In this document: in pieces, positions 13,046-20,919 of the stretch
Layout of the letters: each line of letters opens with the position of its first letter
How positions within the stretch are numbered: position 1 is the first letter of the stretch
Source of the DNA: a virus
Length of the DNA: 51,096 nucleotides
IMG/VR virus record: IMGVR_UViG_3300025120_000083
Span: 1 to 51,096 of that record
Direction: 5' to 3' (one strand)
The notes under the pieces: generated by a model
What the model saw: the letters and a program-made list of their open reading frames with translations, nothing else
Told to the model about the DNA's origin: nothing
The model's database searches: none
Made by a program: the position numbers and the translations under genes

Positions 13046-14290
13046 ATGAGTTTTAAACTTAACGGAGCACCTTACAATAAAGACAATATGAATATTGCAG
13101 TTTATCGTAAAGATCTTAAAGATGGTTCTGCCGGTAAGTCTAATCATACTGGTATTATAGTAGATACTAACGTAGATAAAAAAACAGAAGAAGCTGTAAT
13201 AGCTCATGAAACAGTTCACCAACATCAACAACGTAATGGTGAACTAGACTATGATAAAGAAAATTTCTATTGGAAAGGCAAAACTTATCCTAGGGAAAAC
13301 TTAAACGAACACAATGAGAATTTACCATGGGAAAAAGAAGCCTATGCTAAAAGCAATGGTATACTAAATGGAAAACAAGAAGATATGAAAGAAAGATTTC
13401 AACTCAAGGGTTATAGAGGTAATAACAAACCTTTTAAAACAATGTCCGATAGAGGATTAATAGGTGCTCAAGATGATGGTGCTTCTATAAAAAGAAAAGG
13501 TAAATACATAAGTACTCAGTACACAGAATCTCAAGAAGGTCAAAAAGTAGAGCCTAGTAAAGAAGAAGTTAGCAAGGTAACTACTGTAGCCCCTAAACCA
13601 GCCTCTACACATACTATGACCACTACTTTTCCTGGAGGTAATAAAAATGTTAAAACAACTATAATAGACCCAGCTAATCCAGGATCTACAACTGATCATG
13701 GTGTTATATCAGAAGGAAAAACTGGTGGAGTAACTAAAGGAGCTTATAAGAAAAAGGGAGCTACTAGAGTTCATGAAGTAGGTAAAATAAAGAAAAACAA
13801 AGGGTTGTCTAAACTAACTAGAGCTGAAGGCAAAGGAGACGCTTACTTAATAGAGAGAAAAAGAAAAGTAGAGGTTTCTAGCCCGACTAGAACTGACACT
13901 CCTGTTTATGACGATAATAATCAGATTGTAGGAAAGAAAAGAATAAATCAACCTTCAACTTACACTTTTACTAAATATGGCAAAGGAGAAAAAGAAAAAA
14001 TTAAACAATTTGTAGCTAAAGAAGATCAAGGTAAGGATGGTTACAAAGCTGAAAAAGGTACTAAGGTAAGATCTAGAAAAGCATTAGAAAAAAAGACTAA
14101 AAGATTTGCTAACTATAAATCTAATAAGATAGGTCAAGGTGACAAAAAACTAGCTAGAGGAAGCAATAAAGGATCTTATGAAACTAACAAAAGAGATAAT
14201 AAACTAACTTACGAGAAAAGAGAAAAAGCTCTAGCTTCTGGAGAGGAAGGTAAAAAGTTTATCCAAAAGAAAAGAAAAAAAGTTAAATAA
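13046..14290 (+). CDS. Metalloprotease-like domain fused to basic tail via GASI
   Basis: A 414-residue protein in two parts. Residues 1-140 hold AVIAHETVHQHQQ with HExxH at H54-E55-H58, followed by FYWKGKTY at 74-81 and PWEKEAY at 94-100, where E98 could be the third zinc ligand, the usual layout of small gluzincin-type zinc proteases. GASI at 145-148 follows directly. Residues 150-414 are lysine-rich and low-complexity (EKREKALASGEEGKKFIQKK at the end). I infer a virion protease that can be separated from its basic tail at the motif; a scavenged inactive fold is the alternative. No other capsid-maturation protease is evident near the capsid gene. Confidence 0.75.
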   Translation: MSFKLNGAPYNKDNMNIAVYRKDLKDGSAGKSNHTGIIVDTNVDKKTEEAVIAHETVHQHQQRNGELDYDKENFYWKGKTYPRENLNEHNENLPWEKEAYAKSNGILNGKQEDMKERFQLKGYRGNNKPFKTMSDRGLIGAQDDGASIKRKGKYISTQYTESQEGQKVEPSKEEVSKVTTVAPKPASTHTMTTTFPGGNKNVKTTIIDPANPGSTTDHGVISEGKTGGVTKGAYKKKGATRVHEVGKIKKNKGLSKLTRAEGKGDAYLIERKRKVEVSSPTRTDTPVYDDNNQIVGKKRINQPSTYTFTKYGKGEKEKIKQFVAKEDQGKDGYKAEKGTKVRSRKALEKKTKRFANYKSNKIGQGDKKLARGSNKGSYETNKRDNKLTYEKREKALASGEEGKKFIQKKRKKVK

Positions 14291-14342
14291 ACATTATTTG
14301 TGTGATTATATATATAGATATTAACCATTAAACCACATAAAT

Positions 14343-14804
14343 ATGAAAAACTTAATTTTAACAATAATAACAATATTATCAATTTCCGCTTATGGGCAAA
14401 AAGCCATGTATCACGCTGATGTCTCTGAAGTAAATAGTTTTAAATTTCTTAAACAAATAACTAAAAAAAATATAGATTTAAACAAATATTTAATTAGTCG
14501 TAACTTTAATAAAATAAATAATATCATAGATACTGTCGGAACATGTATTGACTCAACAAACATATACCAATTAAATAGAAATGTATTGGTTGTACACTTT
14601 GTGGACTGTTCTGATTCCGTTTCTAGAATATGGGATTACTACGATTTTTGTTACTGGGAAAATATTCATGAAAATTCAGTTAACCCTTCGCAAGAGCATA
14701 TGGATATTAATTATAGGAAATATAGAATAACTAAGGAAAATCAATTTGATATAGCATACTTATTTGTTCCGCAAGGACAAAAAATATACGATGGCCAAAG
14801 ATAA
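14343..14804 (+). CDS. Secreted protein, unknown
   Basis: A 153-residue protein with a clear signal peptide, MKNLILTIITILSISAYGQ, the AYGQ end being typical of Bacteroidetes exported proteins. The mature part is mixed alpha/beta with three Cys (TVGTC, FVDCSD, YDFCYW) and an aromatic segment RIWDYYDFCYWENIHEN. It has its own leader of about 50 nt resembling the 45-nt elements at 5777 and 6499. It ends inside the start of the next gene. It could protect the infected cell surface from other phages or be a host gene recruited by the phage; no family recognised. Confidence 0.75.
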   Translation: MKNLILTIITILSISAYGQKAMYHADVSEVNSFKFLKQITKKNIDLNKYLISRNFNKINNIIDTVGTCIDSTNIYQLNRNVLVVHFVDCSDSVSRIWDYYDFCYWENIHENSVNPSQEHMDINYRKYRITKENQFDIAYLFVPQGQKIYDGQR

Positions 14805-15243
14805 GAAAAGATTTAAAGAAACAAAAATAGGGGCTTTTTTAACAAAGAAAGCTCCTAAAATTCTTGATACTATAGGAGATGTACTTCCTGACAATGGTGC
14901 TTTTGGTATAGTAAAAAACTTGATATCAAGTGATAGTAGTTTAGGACCAGAAGATAAAGAAATGGCTTTAAAGTTACTAGAACAAGATATAGCAGAGATG
15001 AACAACATCTCTAGCAGATGGGCTAGTGATATGAAAAGTGATTCATGGTTAAGTAAAAACACAAGACCTATGACACTTATATTTTTAACGTTAGCAATGA
15101 CAATATTTATAATACTAGATTCAACTGTATTATTAGAAATAAAAACAGGTTGGGTTTCATTATTAGAAGCTTTACTTATAACAGTATATGTAGCGTACTT
15201 TGGATCTAGAGGCGCTGAGAAAATCACAAAAATAAAAAAATAA
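14791..15243 (+). CDS. Holin, GTA 3TM-type
   Basis: A 150-residue protein, start taken at ATG 14791 (MAKDKKRFKETK); an in-frame TTG at 14764 is less likely. Residues 72-93 (NISSRWASDMKSDSWLSKNT) followed by RP and membrane helices at 94-110 and 121-138 match the pattern of the GTA_holin_3TM family: amphipathic N-terminal part, conserved W-SD--SDSWLS-N-RP, two C-terminal spans. It would open the inner membrane for the amidase encoded at 10703. It overlaps the upstream gene by 14 nt and precedes a tail gene by 3 nt. Confidence 0.75.
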   Translation: MAKDKKRFKETKIGAFLTKKAPKILDTIGDVLPDNGAFGIVKNLISSDSSLGPEDKEMALKLLEQDIAEMNNISSRWASDMKSDSWLSKNTRPMTLIFLTLAMTIFIILDSTVLLEIKTGWVSLLEALLITVYVAYFGSRGAEKITKIKK

Positions 15244-15246
15244 AAA

Positions 15247-15816
15247 ATGGCAAAAAATCAATATAATTCTTGGGAGCCAGTACTTGACGGAGTAGTAGGT
15301 AATATGCAAGCTCAGCCTAGAGTTTTTGCTCATGATGCTAAACTAATAGTTATAGGCGCTATAAACAACACTGCTGGAGATGGTGGTTTTATAATATCTA
15401 ATGGTGGAACAGGTTTTGTAGCTGGAGATGTTGGTAGTACAATGACAGCTGCTACAGGGGCTGCGACTTTCACTATAACTTCAGTATCTAGTGGAGCTAT
15501 AACAGGATTAGACGTAGTAAACTTAGGTTCTGGATATGCAAAGAGTGGAAGTCCTTTAGCTTTCCAACCAGTAGCGTTAACTGGTGGTACTGGAAGTTCA
15601 GCGACTTTTACAGTGACTAATATAAATATACCTAATACTCAAAAAAGAGGATGTTGTTTATACGTTGGCTCAAGCGGATCTTGTGAGGTTGAAATGGAGT
15701 CAGGTAGCATAGCCACATTTGCGGCTATAAATGCAGGTTCATTTTTACCTATATTAGTAGTGAGAGTTGTAGCAGGTTCTAATACAGATGTTACAAACGT
15801 TTTAGCAATATATTAA
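15247..15816 (+). CDS. Beta-rich virion structural protein
   Basis: A 189-residue Gly/Ser/Thr-rich protein starting MAKNQYNSWEPVLDGVVGNM. Its middle repeats the pattern GGTGFVAGDVGSTMTAATGA ... LGSGYAKSG ... GGTGSSATFTVT, found in many marine phage appendage proteins and also in the 1195-residue tail protein here. The C-terminal third (GCCLYVGSSGSCEVEMESGS) is a compact beta domain. Probably a head fibre or tail appendage. Its TAA shares the A with the following micro-ORF start. Confidence 0.75.
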   Translation: MAKNQYNSWEPVLDGVVGNMQAQPRVFAHDAKLIVIGAINNTAGDGGFIISNGGTGFVAGDVGSTMTAATGAATFTITSVSSGAITGLDVVNLGSGYAKSGSPLAFQPVALTGGTGSSATFTVTNINIPNTQKRGCCLYVGSSGSCEVEMESGSIATFAAINAGSFLPILVVRVVAGSNTDVTNVLAIY

Positions 15817-15854
15817 TGTCTTGGATAGGTATTGGTAATAAAATTCCACAATAA
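15816..15854 (+). CDS. 12-codon micro-ORF MSWIGIGNKIPQ
   Basis: ATG at 15816 overlaps the upstream TAA (TAATG), and the TAA at 15852-15854 overlaps the next ATG in the same manner. The peptide MSWIGIGNKIPQ resembles the start of the next protein, MSWLSLLNTIPR: MSW, N and IP fall in the same positions. It may be a translated leader that couples the two genes or the remnant of a duplicated small gene. Confidence 0.4.
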   Translation: MSWIGIGNKIPQ

Positions 15855-16009
15855 TGAGTTGGTTAAGTCTATTAAATACAATACCTAGGATAGCGAACCT
15901 ACCTGGGCAACCTGGGCCTACGCCTGGAGCAAACGAAATAATAACAGAAATTGGTGACAATATAATTACCGAAGTTGGTGGTTTAGAAATGGTCACAGAA
16001 AACGCATAA
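15854..16009 (+). CDS. Small Gly/Pro-containing protein, unknown
   Basis: A 51-codon frame from ATG 15854 to TAA 16007-16009. It begins MSWLSLLNTIPRIANLPGQP; LPGQPGPTPG is a short collagen-like stretch, and the end (ITEIGDNIITEVGGLEMVTE) is a regular beta or helical repeat. It lies between tail appendage genes, so a small virion or trimerisation-associated protein is plausible. Confidence 0.6.
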   Translation: MSWLSLLNTIPRIANLPGQPGPTPGANEIITEIGDNIITEVGGLEMVTENA

Positions 16010-16011
16010 TA

Positions 16012-18348
16012 ATGGCAAAAAAATTCTCAGGGTTTAGCACTAGTATAGTACCCGATAAAACATCAACATCACAGTTCATAGTAGGTTACTCAGGACAGGA
16101 TAACGCGCAGTGGACAATGAAAGCATTGGCCGATGAAATAGGAGGTGGCGGCGATAATATATATACTGTTGACGGCGTAATAGCTAGTACAACTAGAACT
16201 ATAACAACTACAGGTACTAGTACTATTCAATTTACTTTAAGTAATAATTCAAGATTTTATATAAATAGTTTATATATATTACCAACTGGTAGAATCACAA
16301 CACCTTCAGCTGGTGGACTTTCAATAACTAGTTTTGGTACTAGTTTAATAGGTGGTAATTTAACTTTATATAGTGGAACACATTTAACAGGTAGCAACAG
16401 TTCAGGTTATCTAACTGTAAGTGGAACTGCTAATACCGCTGACATAAGCGCTAGAGTAGGTATTATAGGTAAAGGCAATACAAACGCCACATATGGTTTA
16501 AGAGTTCAGAACGTTGATGGAATAGATACATTTAGTGTAGATGATACTGGTTTAGTTTCGGTAACTGGAGATACAGCAAATAATAGATTAGGTTTAAGAT
16601 TTATTCCTTCTAAAAGCGCAGGTGGAAGTGGTCAATTCTGTAAAATACAGGATACTAATGGAAACGATTGGATCCAAAAATACCAAGGCGCTGTAAGTAG
16701 TAATAGATCAAATATACTGTTTGTAGGTAAAGCAAACGGTTATGCAAGTGGAAATAATATAGTTATTAATGGACCAGGTAATGTTGGCGCGCCAAGTGAC
16801 AACCAAACAAATATTGGAGACTCTTCACTTTGGGTTTGGCAAGGAGGCAATATTTATGGACAATATATAACTGGAAAAACACAAGATTCTACATCAACTG
16901 CTCTATTAGTTAGAAACTGGAATGGAAGCTCTGGTGTGCCTAGTTTTGATACTTACTTTCAACTTAGAAATGATAAGAGATTAATATACAACGATGGCAA
17001 TGAAGCTGCAGGTAAAGTGCTAACCTGTGATGCTAATGGTGTTGCTACTTGGGAAACTGCTAGTAGTGGTGGTGATAGTATTTATACAGCTAGTAGTAAT
17101 ATTCCAACAGCAACCAACAGAACAGTAACTCTAACTGGAACAGCAACTTTAGCGTTTTACGGAGCACAAAACCAAGGAGATTTTAGAATTGGATATAATC
17201 AAGGCGGTACTAGTAGGGGGAGATCAAACTACTCGATACAACAAGCTGGAGATGTAATAAACACATATTGTTATCAATCTAATCATCATGTAGCTTCTAA
17301 TAGTGACCCACTTAACTCGGGATATGGTGCAGGTATAAACTATTTATCAGTAAGCGCACAAGGTTTAGAACATCATAAAGTATCTGTTGGTATTGGTATT
17401 AATGGAACTATGAATGATAGATTAGTAGTTAAAGGTGAAAGTATAGCTAGTGCAGAACACAGTGTTAGAGTTTTAGATAACAATGACGCTTCTATGTTTA
17501 GCATAAGAAACGACGGTGCTATTACAATGGGTAAAGGAGCTGTTATACAATCTACTTCTAACCCGCAATACAGCGTTGTCATAGGTTATGGAGCAAAAGA
17601 TAAAGCTTCGGCTGGTAGCGCGCCTGAAAGTGTTGCCATAGGTAGATTAGCTACTGGTAATAGTGGATCTGTAGCTATAGGCGGAATAGCCAAAGCTTTA
17701 GGGGCTTCGTCAGTTGCTATTGGTGCAGCAGCAGAAGCTGCAGCAACTGGAACAAGTGTAGGTTATCAAGCAGGTGGTCCTAATGCTGGTAGTAGTGCGG
17801 TTAGTATAGGTAAATTTGCTCAAGCTAAAGCTAATGGATCTATAGCAATAGGTACTAATACAGGTTTAACAGGTGATAACTCTATAGTTCTTAACGCAAC
17901 AACAGGTGTTACAGCTTCAACAGCTGATGACACTTTTGAAATATTTATGACCTCAGCTTCTACTCCTGATTTTACAATTAAAGGAACTAGTGGTGGTAAT
18001 CAAGCTAAATTTGTTGGTCAAGTAAGTGTAGGTGTTGGAAGTGGTAGTAACGCTACTATAGACTTTGATACTGGTAACATGCAAGAAATAACTATACCTA
18101 CAGAGACAGCAACTAGCTTTACACCAACTAACGCGGTCGCAGGTTCTACATATATAATAAAAATAACTCAAGCAGGTACATCTGGAACTATGAACTGGGA
18201 AAGTTCAGCTACAGTAAATTGGCCTGGTGGAACAGCTCCAACGCTAACAGCTACAAGTGGTGGTGTGGATATAATAACTTTAGTCTGTACAACAGGTGGA
18301 TTAACTGGTGGAACATTTTATGGAACGTCTGCTTTAAACTTCTCATAA
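16012..18348 (+). CDS. Large tail fibre/adhesin with YadA-head-like repeats
   Basis: A 778-residue fibre. Residues 1-50 (MAKKFSGFSTSIVPDKTSTS; WTMKALADEIGGGGDN) are the likely virion-attachment end. The middle is a long beta-rich shaft with a YTA/YTVDG pattern near residues 49 and 355. Residues about 520-625 contain repeated S-x-A-I-G units (ESVAIGRLATG, GSVAIGGIAKALG, SSVAIGAAAEA, GSIAIGTNTG) as in the heads of trimeric autotransporter adhesins. The C-terminal 80 residues are a TATSFTPTNAVAGSTYIIKI type beta domain. It should be a trimeric receptor-binding fibre. Its stop overlaps the next start (TAATG). Confidence 0.8.
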   Translation: MAKKFSGFSTSIVPDKTSTSQFIVGYSGQDNAQWTMKALADEIGGGGDNIYTVDGVIASTTRTITTTGTSTIQFTLSNNSRFYINSLYILPTGRITTPSAGGLSITSFGTSLIGGNLTLYSGTHLTGSNSSGYLTVSGTANTADISARVGIIGKGNTNATYGLRVQNVDGIDTFSVDDTGLVSVTGDTANNRLGLRFIPSKSAGGSGQFCKIQDTNGNDWIQKYQGAVSSNRSNILFVGKANGYASGNNIVINGPGNVGAPSDNQTNIGDSSLWVWQGGNIYGQYITGKTQDSTSTALLVRNWNGSSGVPSFDTYFQLRNDKRLIYNDGNEAAGKVLTCDANGVATWETASSGGDSIYTASSNIPTATNRTVTLTGTATLAFYGAQNQGDFRIGYNQGGTSRGRSNYSIQQAGDVINTYCYQSNHHVASNSDPLNSGYGAGINYLSVSAQGLEHHKVSVGIGINGTMNDRLVVKGESIASAEHSVRVLDNNDASMFSIRNDGAITMGKGAVIQSTSNPQYSVVIGYGAKDKASAGSAPESVAIGRLATGNSGSVAIGGIAKALGASSVAIGAAAEAAATGTSVGYQAGGPNAGSSAVSIGKFAQAKANGSIAIGTNTGLTGDNSIVLNATTGVTASTADDTFEIFMTSASTPDFTIKGTSGGNQAKFVGQVSVGVGSGSNATIDFDTGNMQEITIPTETATSFTPTNAVAGSTYIIKITQAGTSGTMNWESSATVNWPGGTAPTLTATSGGVDIITLVCTTGGLTGGTFYGTSALNFS

Positions 18349-19190
18349 TGATAGTACAACCTTTTAGTTTTTTATCAGGATCAGCAGGTGGTGGAGGTGG
18401 TGGATACACTCCTCCTCAAGCTAATCTAACTGGAGATTGGAATCCAATATCTTCTAAGTTATTAAACTCAAGTGGATCATCTATAAGCAATGGTGATTTA
18501 GCAAGCCGTTTTGATGACACTAGCTCTAGTCTATATATGGATCAATCGAGTAATGCAGCGATGCCTGAATGGTTTGAATCAGATACTAATAGAAATAATA
18601 AACCATATTTAAGATTTAATAGAAATGCTAGTGGTGCAAGTAGTGGAGTAACATGGCTACAAGTCAATAGTCAATTTGCTTATGATGATTCAAGAATGAC
18701 TTTCTATTTAGTAGTTGATTATGATTCTAATACAGATTCTTACACTGATTTATTTACTAACTCTCCTGACGATGATTGGGATGAAGGTTTTAGTATTCAT
18801 TCTGAAAACGTTGGAAGTATTCATGGATCTATTGCTAATTGGCCAGGTAATGATGTAGAGATAAAAGATCCTTTTTCAAGCCCTAGAGTTGTTGTTTATA
18901 AATTTAGAACAGTAACAACTCCTTACTCTAATAGGGGAGGCTATACATCTGGTGGTAGTGTAATTTGGAATAGTGATACAAGCACTACTAATATGAATCA
19001 AGCTAGACAAAATTTAGGAACAATTTATTCTAAAGCACTTTTAGGAACTGGTAGAAATGGAAGCGGTGTTTTACCTTATTATGGTATGGGGTTTAACTTG
19101 TATAGAATGTTGATATATGATGAGACTCATACAGATGCAGAATCTGAAGCAATCATGGCTGATTTAAAAACAGAATATAATACTTTATAA
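18348..19190 (+). CDS. Lectin-like tail protein (concanavalin/LamG type)
   Basis: A 280-residue protein, start at ATG 18348 (MIVQPFSFLSGSAGGGGGGY); a longer frame upstream lies inside the fibre gene and is not used. After the glycine linker comes a jelly-roll type domain: MTFYLVVDYDSNTDSYTDLF, a central WNSDTSTTNMNQARQNLG and the closing strand-helix FNLYRMLIYDETHTDAESEA. That closing pattern is typical of LamG/concanavalin-like modules in phage tails. Likely role: binding host surface polysaccharide. Confidence 0.7.
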   Translation: MIVQPFSFLSGSAGGGGGGYTPPQANLTGDWNPISSKLLNSSGSSISNGDLASRFDDTSSSLYMDQSSNAAMPEWFESDTNRNNKPYLRFNRNASGASSGVTWLQVNSQFAYDDSRMTFYLVVDYDSNTDSYTDLFTNSPDDDWDEGFSIHSENVGSIHGSIANWPGNDVEIKDPFSSPRVVVYKFRTVTTPYSNRGGYTSGGSVIWNSDTSTTNMNQARQNLGTIYSKALLGTGRNGSGVLPYYGMGFNLYRMLIYDETHTDAESEAIMADLKTEYNTL

Positions 19191-19191
19191 T

Positions 19192-19467
19192 ATGATTAAA
19201 TTAATAGTTAAAGATAGTAAAGAAGAGCTAAGGATTATTGAGCAAAGTATAACAAGTACTATAAACAACGGAAAATCTTATTTACTGGAAGAAAACTGGC
19301 TGCAAAACATTCCTAATCCTAATAAATGGGCTATATGGGTAAATATACACTGGGAAAACGAGATAAAATTAGCAATAGGTCAAGATGCTTGGGACGAATG
19401 TATAGAAATAGAAAATCAAGATCCAAACTGGTTTAAGCCAAGATCTCTTGTAAAAAAAGATAATTAA
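19192..19467 (+). CDS. Unknown 91-residue protein, possible fibre accessory
   Basis: A 91-residue soluble acidic protein, rich in Trp (NWLQNIPNPNKWAIWVNIHW, then ENEIKLAIGQDAWDECIEIE). It begins one base after the stop of the lectin-like tail protein, so it may be a fibre assembly chaperone, but no family is recognised. The next gene has its own A-rich leader, so this gene ends the appendage set. Confidence 0.65.
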   Translation: MIKLIVKDSKEELRIIEQSITSTINNGKSYLLEENWLQNIPNPNKWAIWVNIHWENEIKLAIGQDAWDECIEIENQDPNWFKPRSLVKKDN

Positions 19468-19481
19468 TCTCAGTTTGTCAC

Positions 19482-19524
19482 AAAACAAAAACAAAACATA
19501 AACAAAACATAAACAAAACAAAAA
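19482..19524 (+). repeat. A-rich tandem repeat leader
   Basis: The leader before the gene at 19525 is nearly all A and C with two perfect copies of AAAACATAAAC (19493-19503 and 19504-19514) and a partial third. No Shine-Dalgarno sequence is present. Such unstructured A-rich leaders favour initiation in Bacteroidetes. It separates the appendage genes from the terminase set. Confidence 0.5.
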
Positions 19525-19845
19525 ATGGCTTTAAAAATAACAGCAAGCGGAGACGCTAAATTAGTAGTAAGTGGAACTGCTACTGAACTATCTGAAATCT
19601 ACTCTAGATTAGAGTTTGGATTACCGAAGAACGGAGCGTCTATGAACGCTGGGTTATACAATTATGCTTCACAAGCTTTATACGAAGCTGAATCAGGATC
19701 AACACTAAGATTAGATAATTTTGGAACTAACTACAATGTAGAAATAGTAGCTCCAGCTGAACAATCGTTAATGACTGGTCATGAAGGAGTTAAATCTCAA
19801 CTAGAAGCTTTAGGTTATACAGTAGAAATAGTAGATTTAGTTTAA
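19525..19845 (+). CDS. 106-residue virion-associated protein with GASM motif
   Basis: A 106-residue protein unlike the other motif carriers: not lysine-rich but a compact alpha/beta sequence. Residues 1-36 (MALKITASGDAKLVVSGTAT; ELSEIYSRLEFGLPKN) precede GASM at 37-40, then NAGLYNYASQALYEAESGST and a C-terminal GVKSQLEALGYTVEIVDLV. If the motif is a cut site, a 38-residue leader would be removed. Its strong leader suggests high expression. It could be a head decoration or packaged protein. Confidence 0.7.
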   Translation: MALKITASGDAKLVVSGTATELSEIYSRLEFGLPKNGASMNAGLYNYASQALYEAESGSTLRLDNFGTNYNVEIVAPAEQSLMTGHEGVKSQLEALGYTVEIVDLV

Positions 19846-19893
19846 TGTAGGTGATATTACTATTAACAATAAGTACAAATTAAATTTAATAAA

Positions 19894-20142
19894 ATGAAAA
19901 TCAAAGAAGAACAATTAGACGCTATAAAAAAGCAACAAGAAGAATTATCAAAAGTATTACATGATATAGGTGTTATTGAAGCTACTAAACACAGCTATCT
20001 ACATCAAGTAGCTGAAATAAATAAAGAAGTAGAAAATCTAAAAGAACAGCTTGAGAAAGAGTATGGACAAGTTAACATAAATCTTGAAGATGGTTCTTAC
20101 ACTGTTATTGAGAAAGAAGAACTCCAAAAAGCTGATGTCTAG
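19894..20142 (+). CDS. Coiled-coil protein, unknown
   Basis: An 82-residue protein that is a helical hairpin or coiled coil for most of its length (EEQLDAIKKQQEELSKVLHD; EINKEVENLKEQLEKEYGQV), with a short beta C-terminus (NINLEDGSYTVIEKEELQ). The architecture resembles prefoldin-like subunits. It is the first gene of the run leading to the terminase and overlaps the next start by 8 nt. No function assigned. Confidence 0.7.
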   Translation: MKIKEEQLDAIKKQQEELSKVLHDIGVIEATKHSYLHQVAEINKEVENLKEQLEKEYGQVNINLEDGSYTVIEKEELQKADV

Positions 20143-20362
20143 TATAATTAGAAAAATTAGTATAGGTTCTGATTATAAAAATGATGCTATGCATTATTCA
20201 ATAGGTCAAGAAGTTTATGGTGGTCATACTATATGTGATATATTAAACAATGAATCAAGTGGAGAATATTCTATTTATATTAAAAAAAATAATGAAGTAT
20301 TACCTTGGAAAAGATTCAATAGTAATATGGCTATAGCGGTTGAATTTGATTTAAAGTATTAG
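20135..20362 (+). CDS. Unknown 75-residue protein
   Basis: A 75-residue protein from ATG 20135 (MSSIIRKISIGSDYKNDAMH); an upstream in-frame ATG at 20084 would overlap the coiled-coil gene by 59 nt and is less likely. Beta-rich (SIGQEVYGGHTICDILNNES; GEYSIYIKKNNEVLPW), like a small barrel. Its TAG (20360-20362) shares the G with the GTG start of the next gene. Function unknown. Confidence 0.65.
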   Translation: MSSIIRKISIGSDYKNDAMHYSIGQEVYGGHTICDILNNESSGEYSIYIKKNNEVLPWKRFNSNMAIAVEFDLKY

Positions 20363-20919
20363 TGAATAGTTTGTATCAATTCATTGTTAAACCTTATGAA
20401 GAAAGGTATGACAATGTTACTAGCTTTGATAACAAGGAACTTATAGTCAACACTAGTATTGAAAACCATAAGTTTGTAAGTAAAAAAGCTGTAGTAGTAT
20501 CTACTCCTGCGGCTTTTGATACAGACGTCAAGAAAGATGATATTGTATATGTGCATCATAATATTTTTAGAAGATACTATGATATTAAGGGAAAAGAAAA
20601 AAATTCATCAACTTTTTTTAAAGATGAATTATATTTCTGTGGAATAGATCAAATATATATGTATAATCTTAAACCACATTTAAATTATTGTTTTGTAAAG
20701 CCAATTAAAGAACAATCTCATTTGTCAGTTAGTAATGAAAAAGAATACTTTGGTATATTAAAATATTCTAATAACTCCTTAGAAAGCATAGGATTGACAC
20801 CTGGAGCATTGGTCATATTTACTCCTAACTCAGAGTTTGAGTTTATTATAGAAGGCGAACTTCTTTATTGTATGAAATCTAATGATATAGCCGTAACTTA
20901 TGGATACGAAGAAAACTAA
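20362..20919 (+). CDS. Double GroES-fold-like protein
   Basis: A 185-residue protein, GTG start at 20362. The first half reads YQFIVKPYEERY ... KKAVVVSTPAAFDTDVKKDD, IVYVHHNIFRRYYDIKGKE, with the strand order and GD/VHH step of the chaperonin-10 fold. The second half begins again with YCFVKPIKEQ and continues GLTPGALVIFTPNSEFEFII, EGELLYCMKSNDIAVTYG, resembling the C-terminal part of the phage GroES at 8420 (EINKEQYKVIKEFDVVII). I infer two Cpn10-like modules in one chain; I recall relatives in marine phages. It may cap the phage GroEL or have been reused structurally. Placed two genes before terL. Confidence 0.65.
   Translation: MNSLYQFIVKPYEERYDNVTSFDNKELIVNTSIENHKFVSKKAVVVSTPAAFDTDVKKDDIVYVHHNIFRRYYDIKGKEKNSSTFFKDELYFCGIDQIYMYNLKPHLNYCFVKPIKEQSHLSVSNEKEYFGILKYSNNSLESIGLTPGALVIFTPNSEFEFIIEGELLYCMKSNDIAVTYGYEEN

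Noticed and set aside
14760-15227. Antisense 155-codon frame opposite the 3TM holin
   Set aside because: The holin frame has a clear family pattern; the antisense frame is its shadow.
18219-18347. N-terminal 43 codons of a longer frame for the lectin-like tail protein
   Set aside because: They lie inside the fibre gene and read as Trp/Asn/Ser noise; the ATG at 18348 in a TAATG junction is the better start.
19482-19524. Possible CRISPR or iteron array
   Set aside because: Only two short A-rich units exist without spacers; it is a gene leader.
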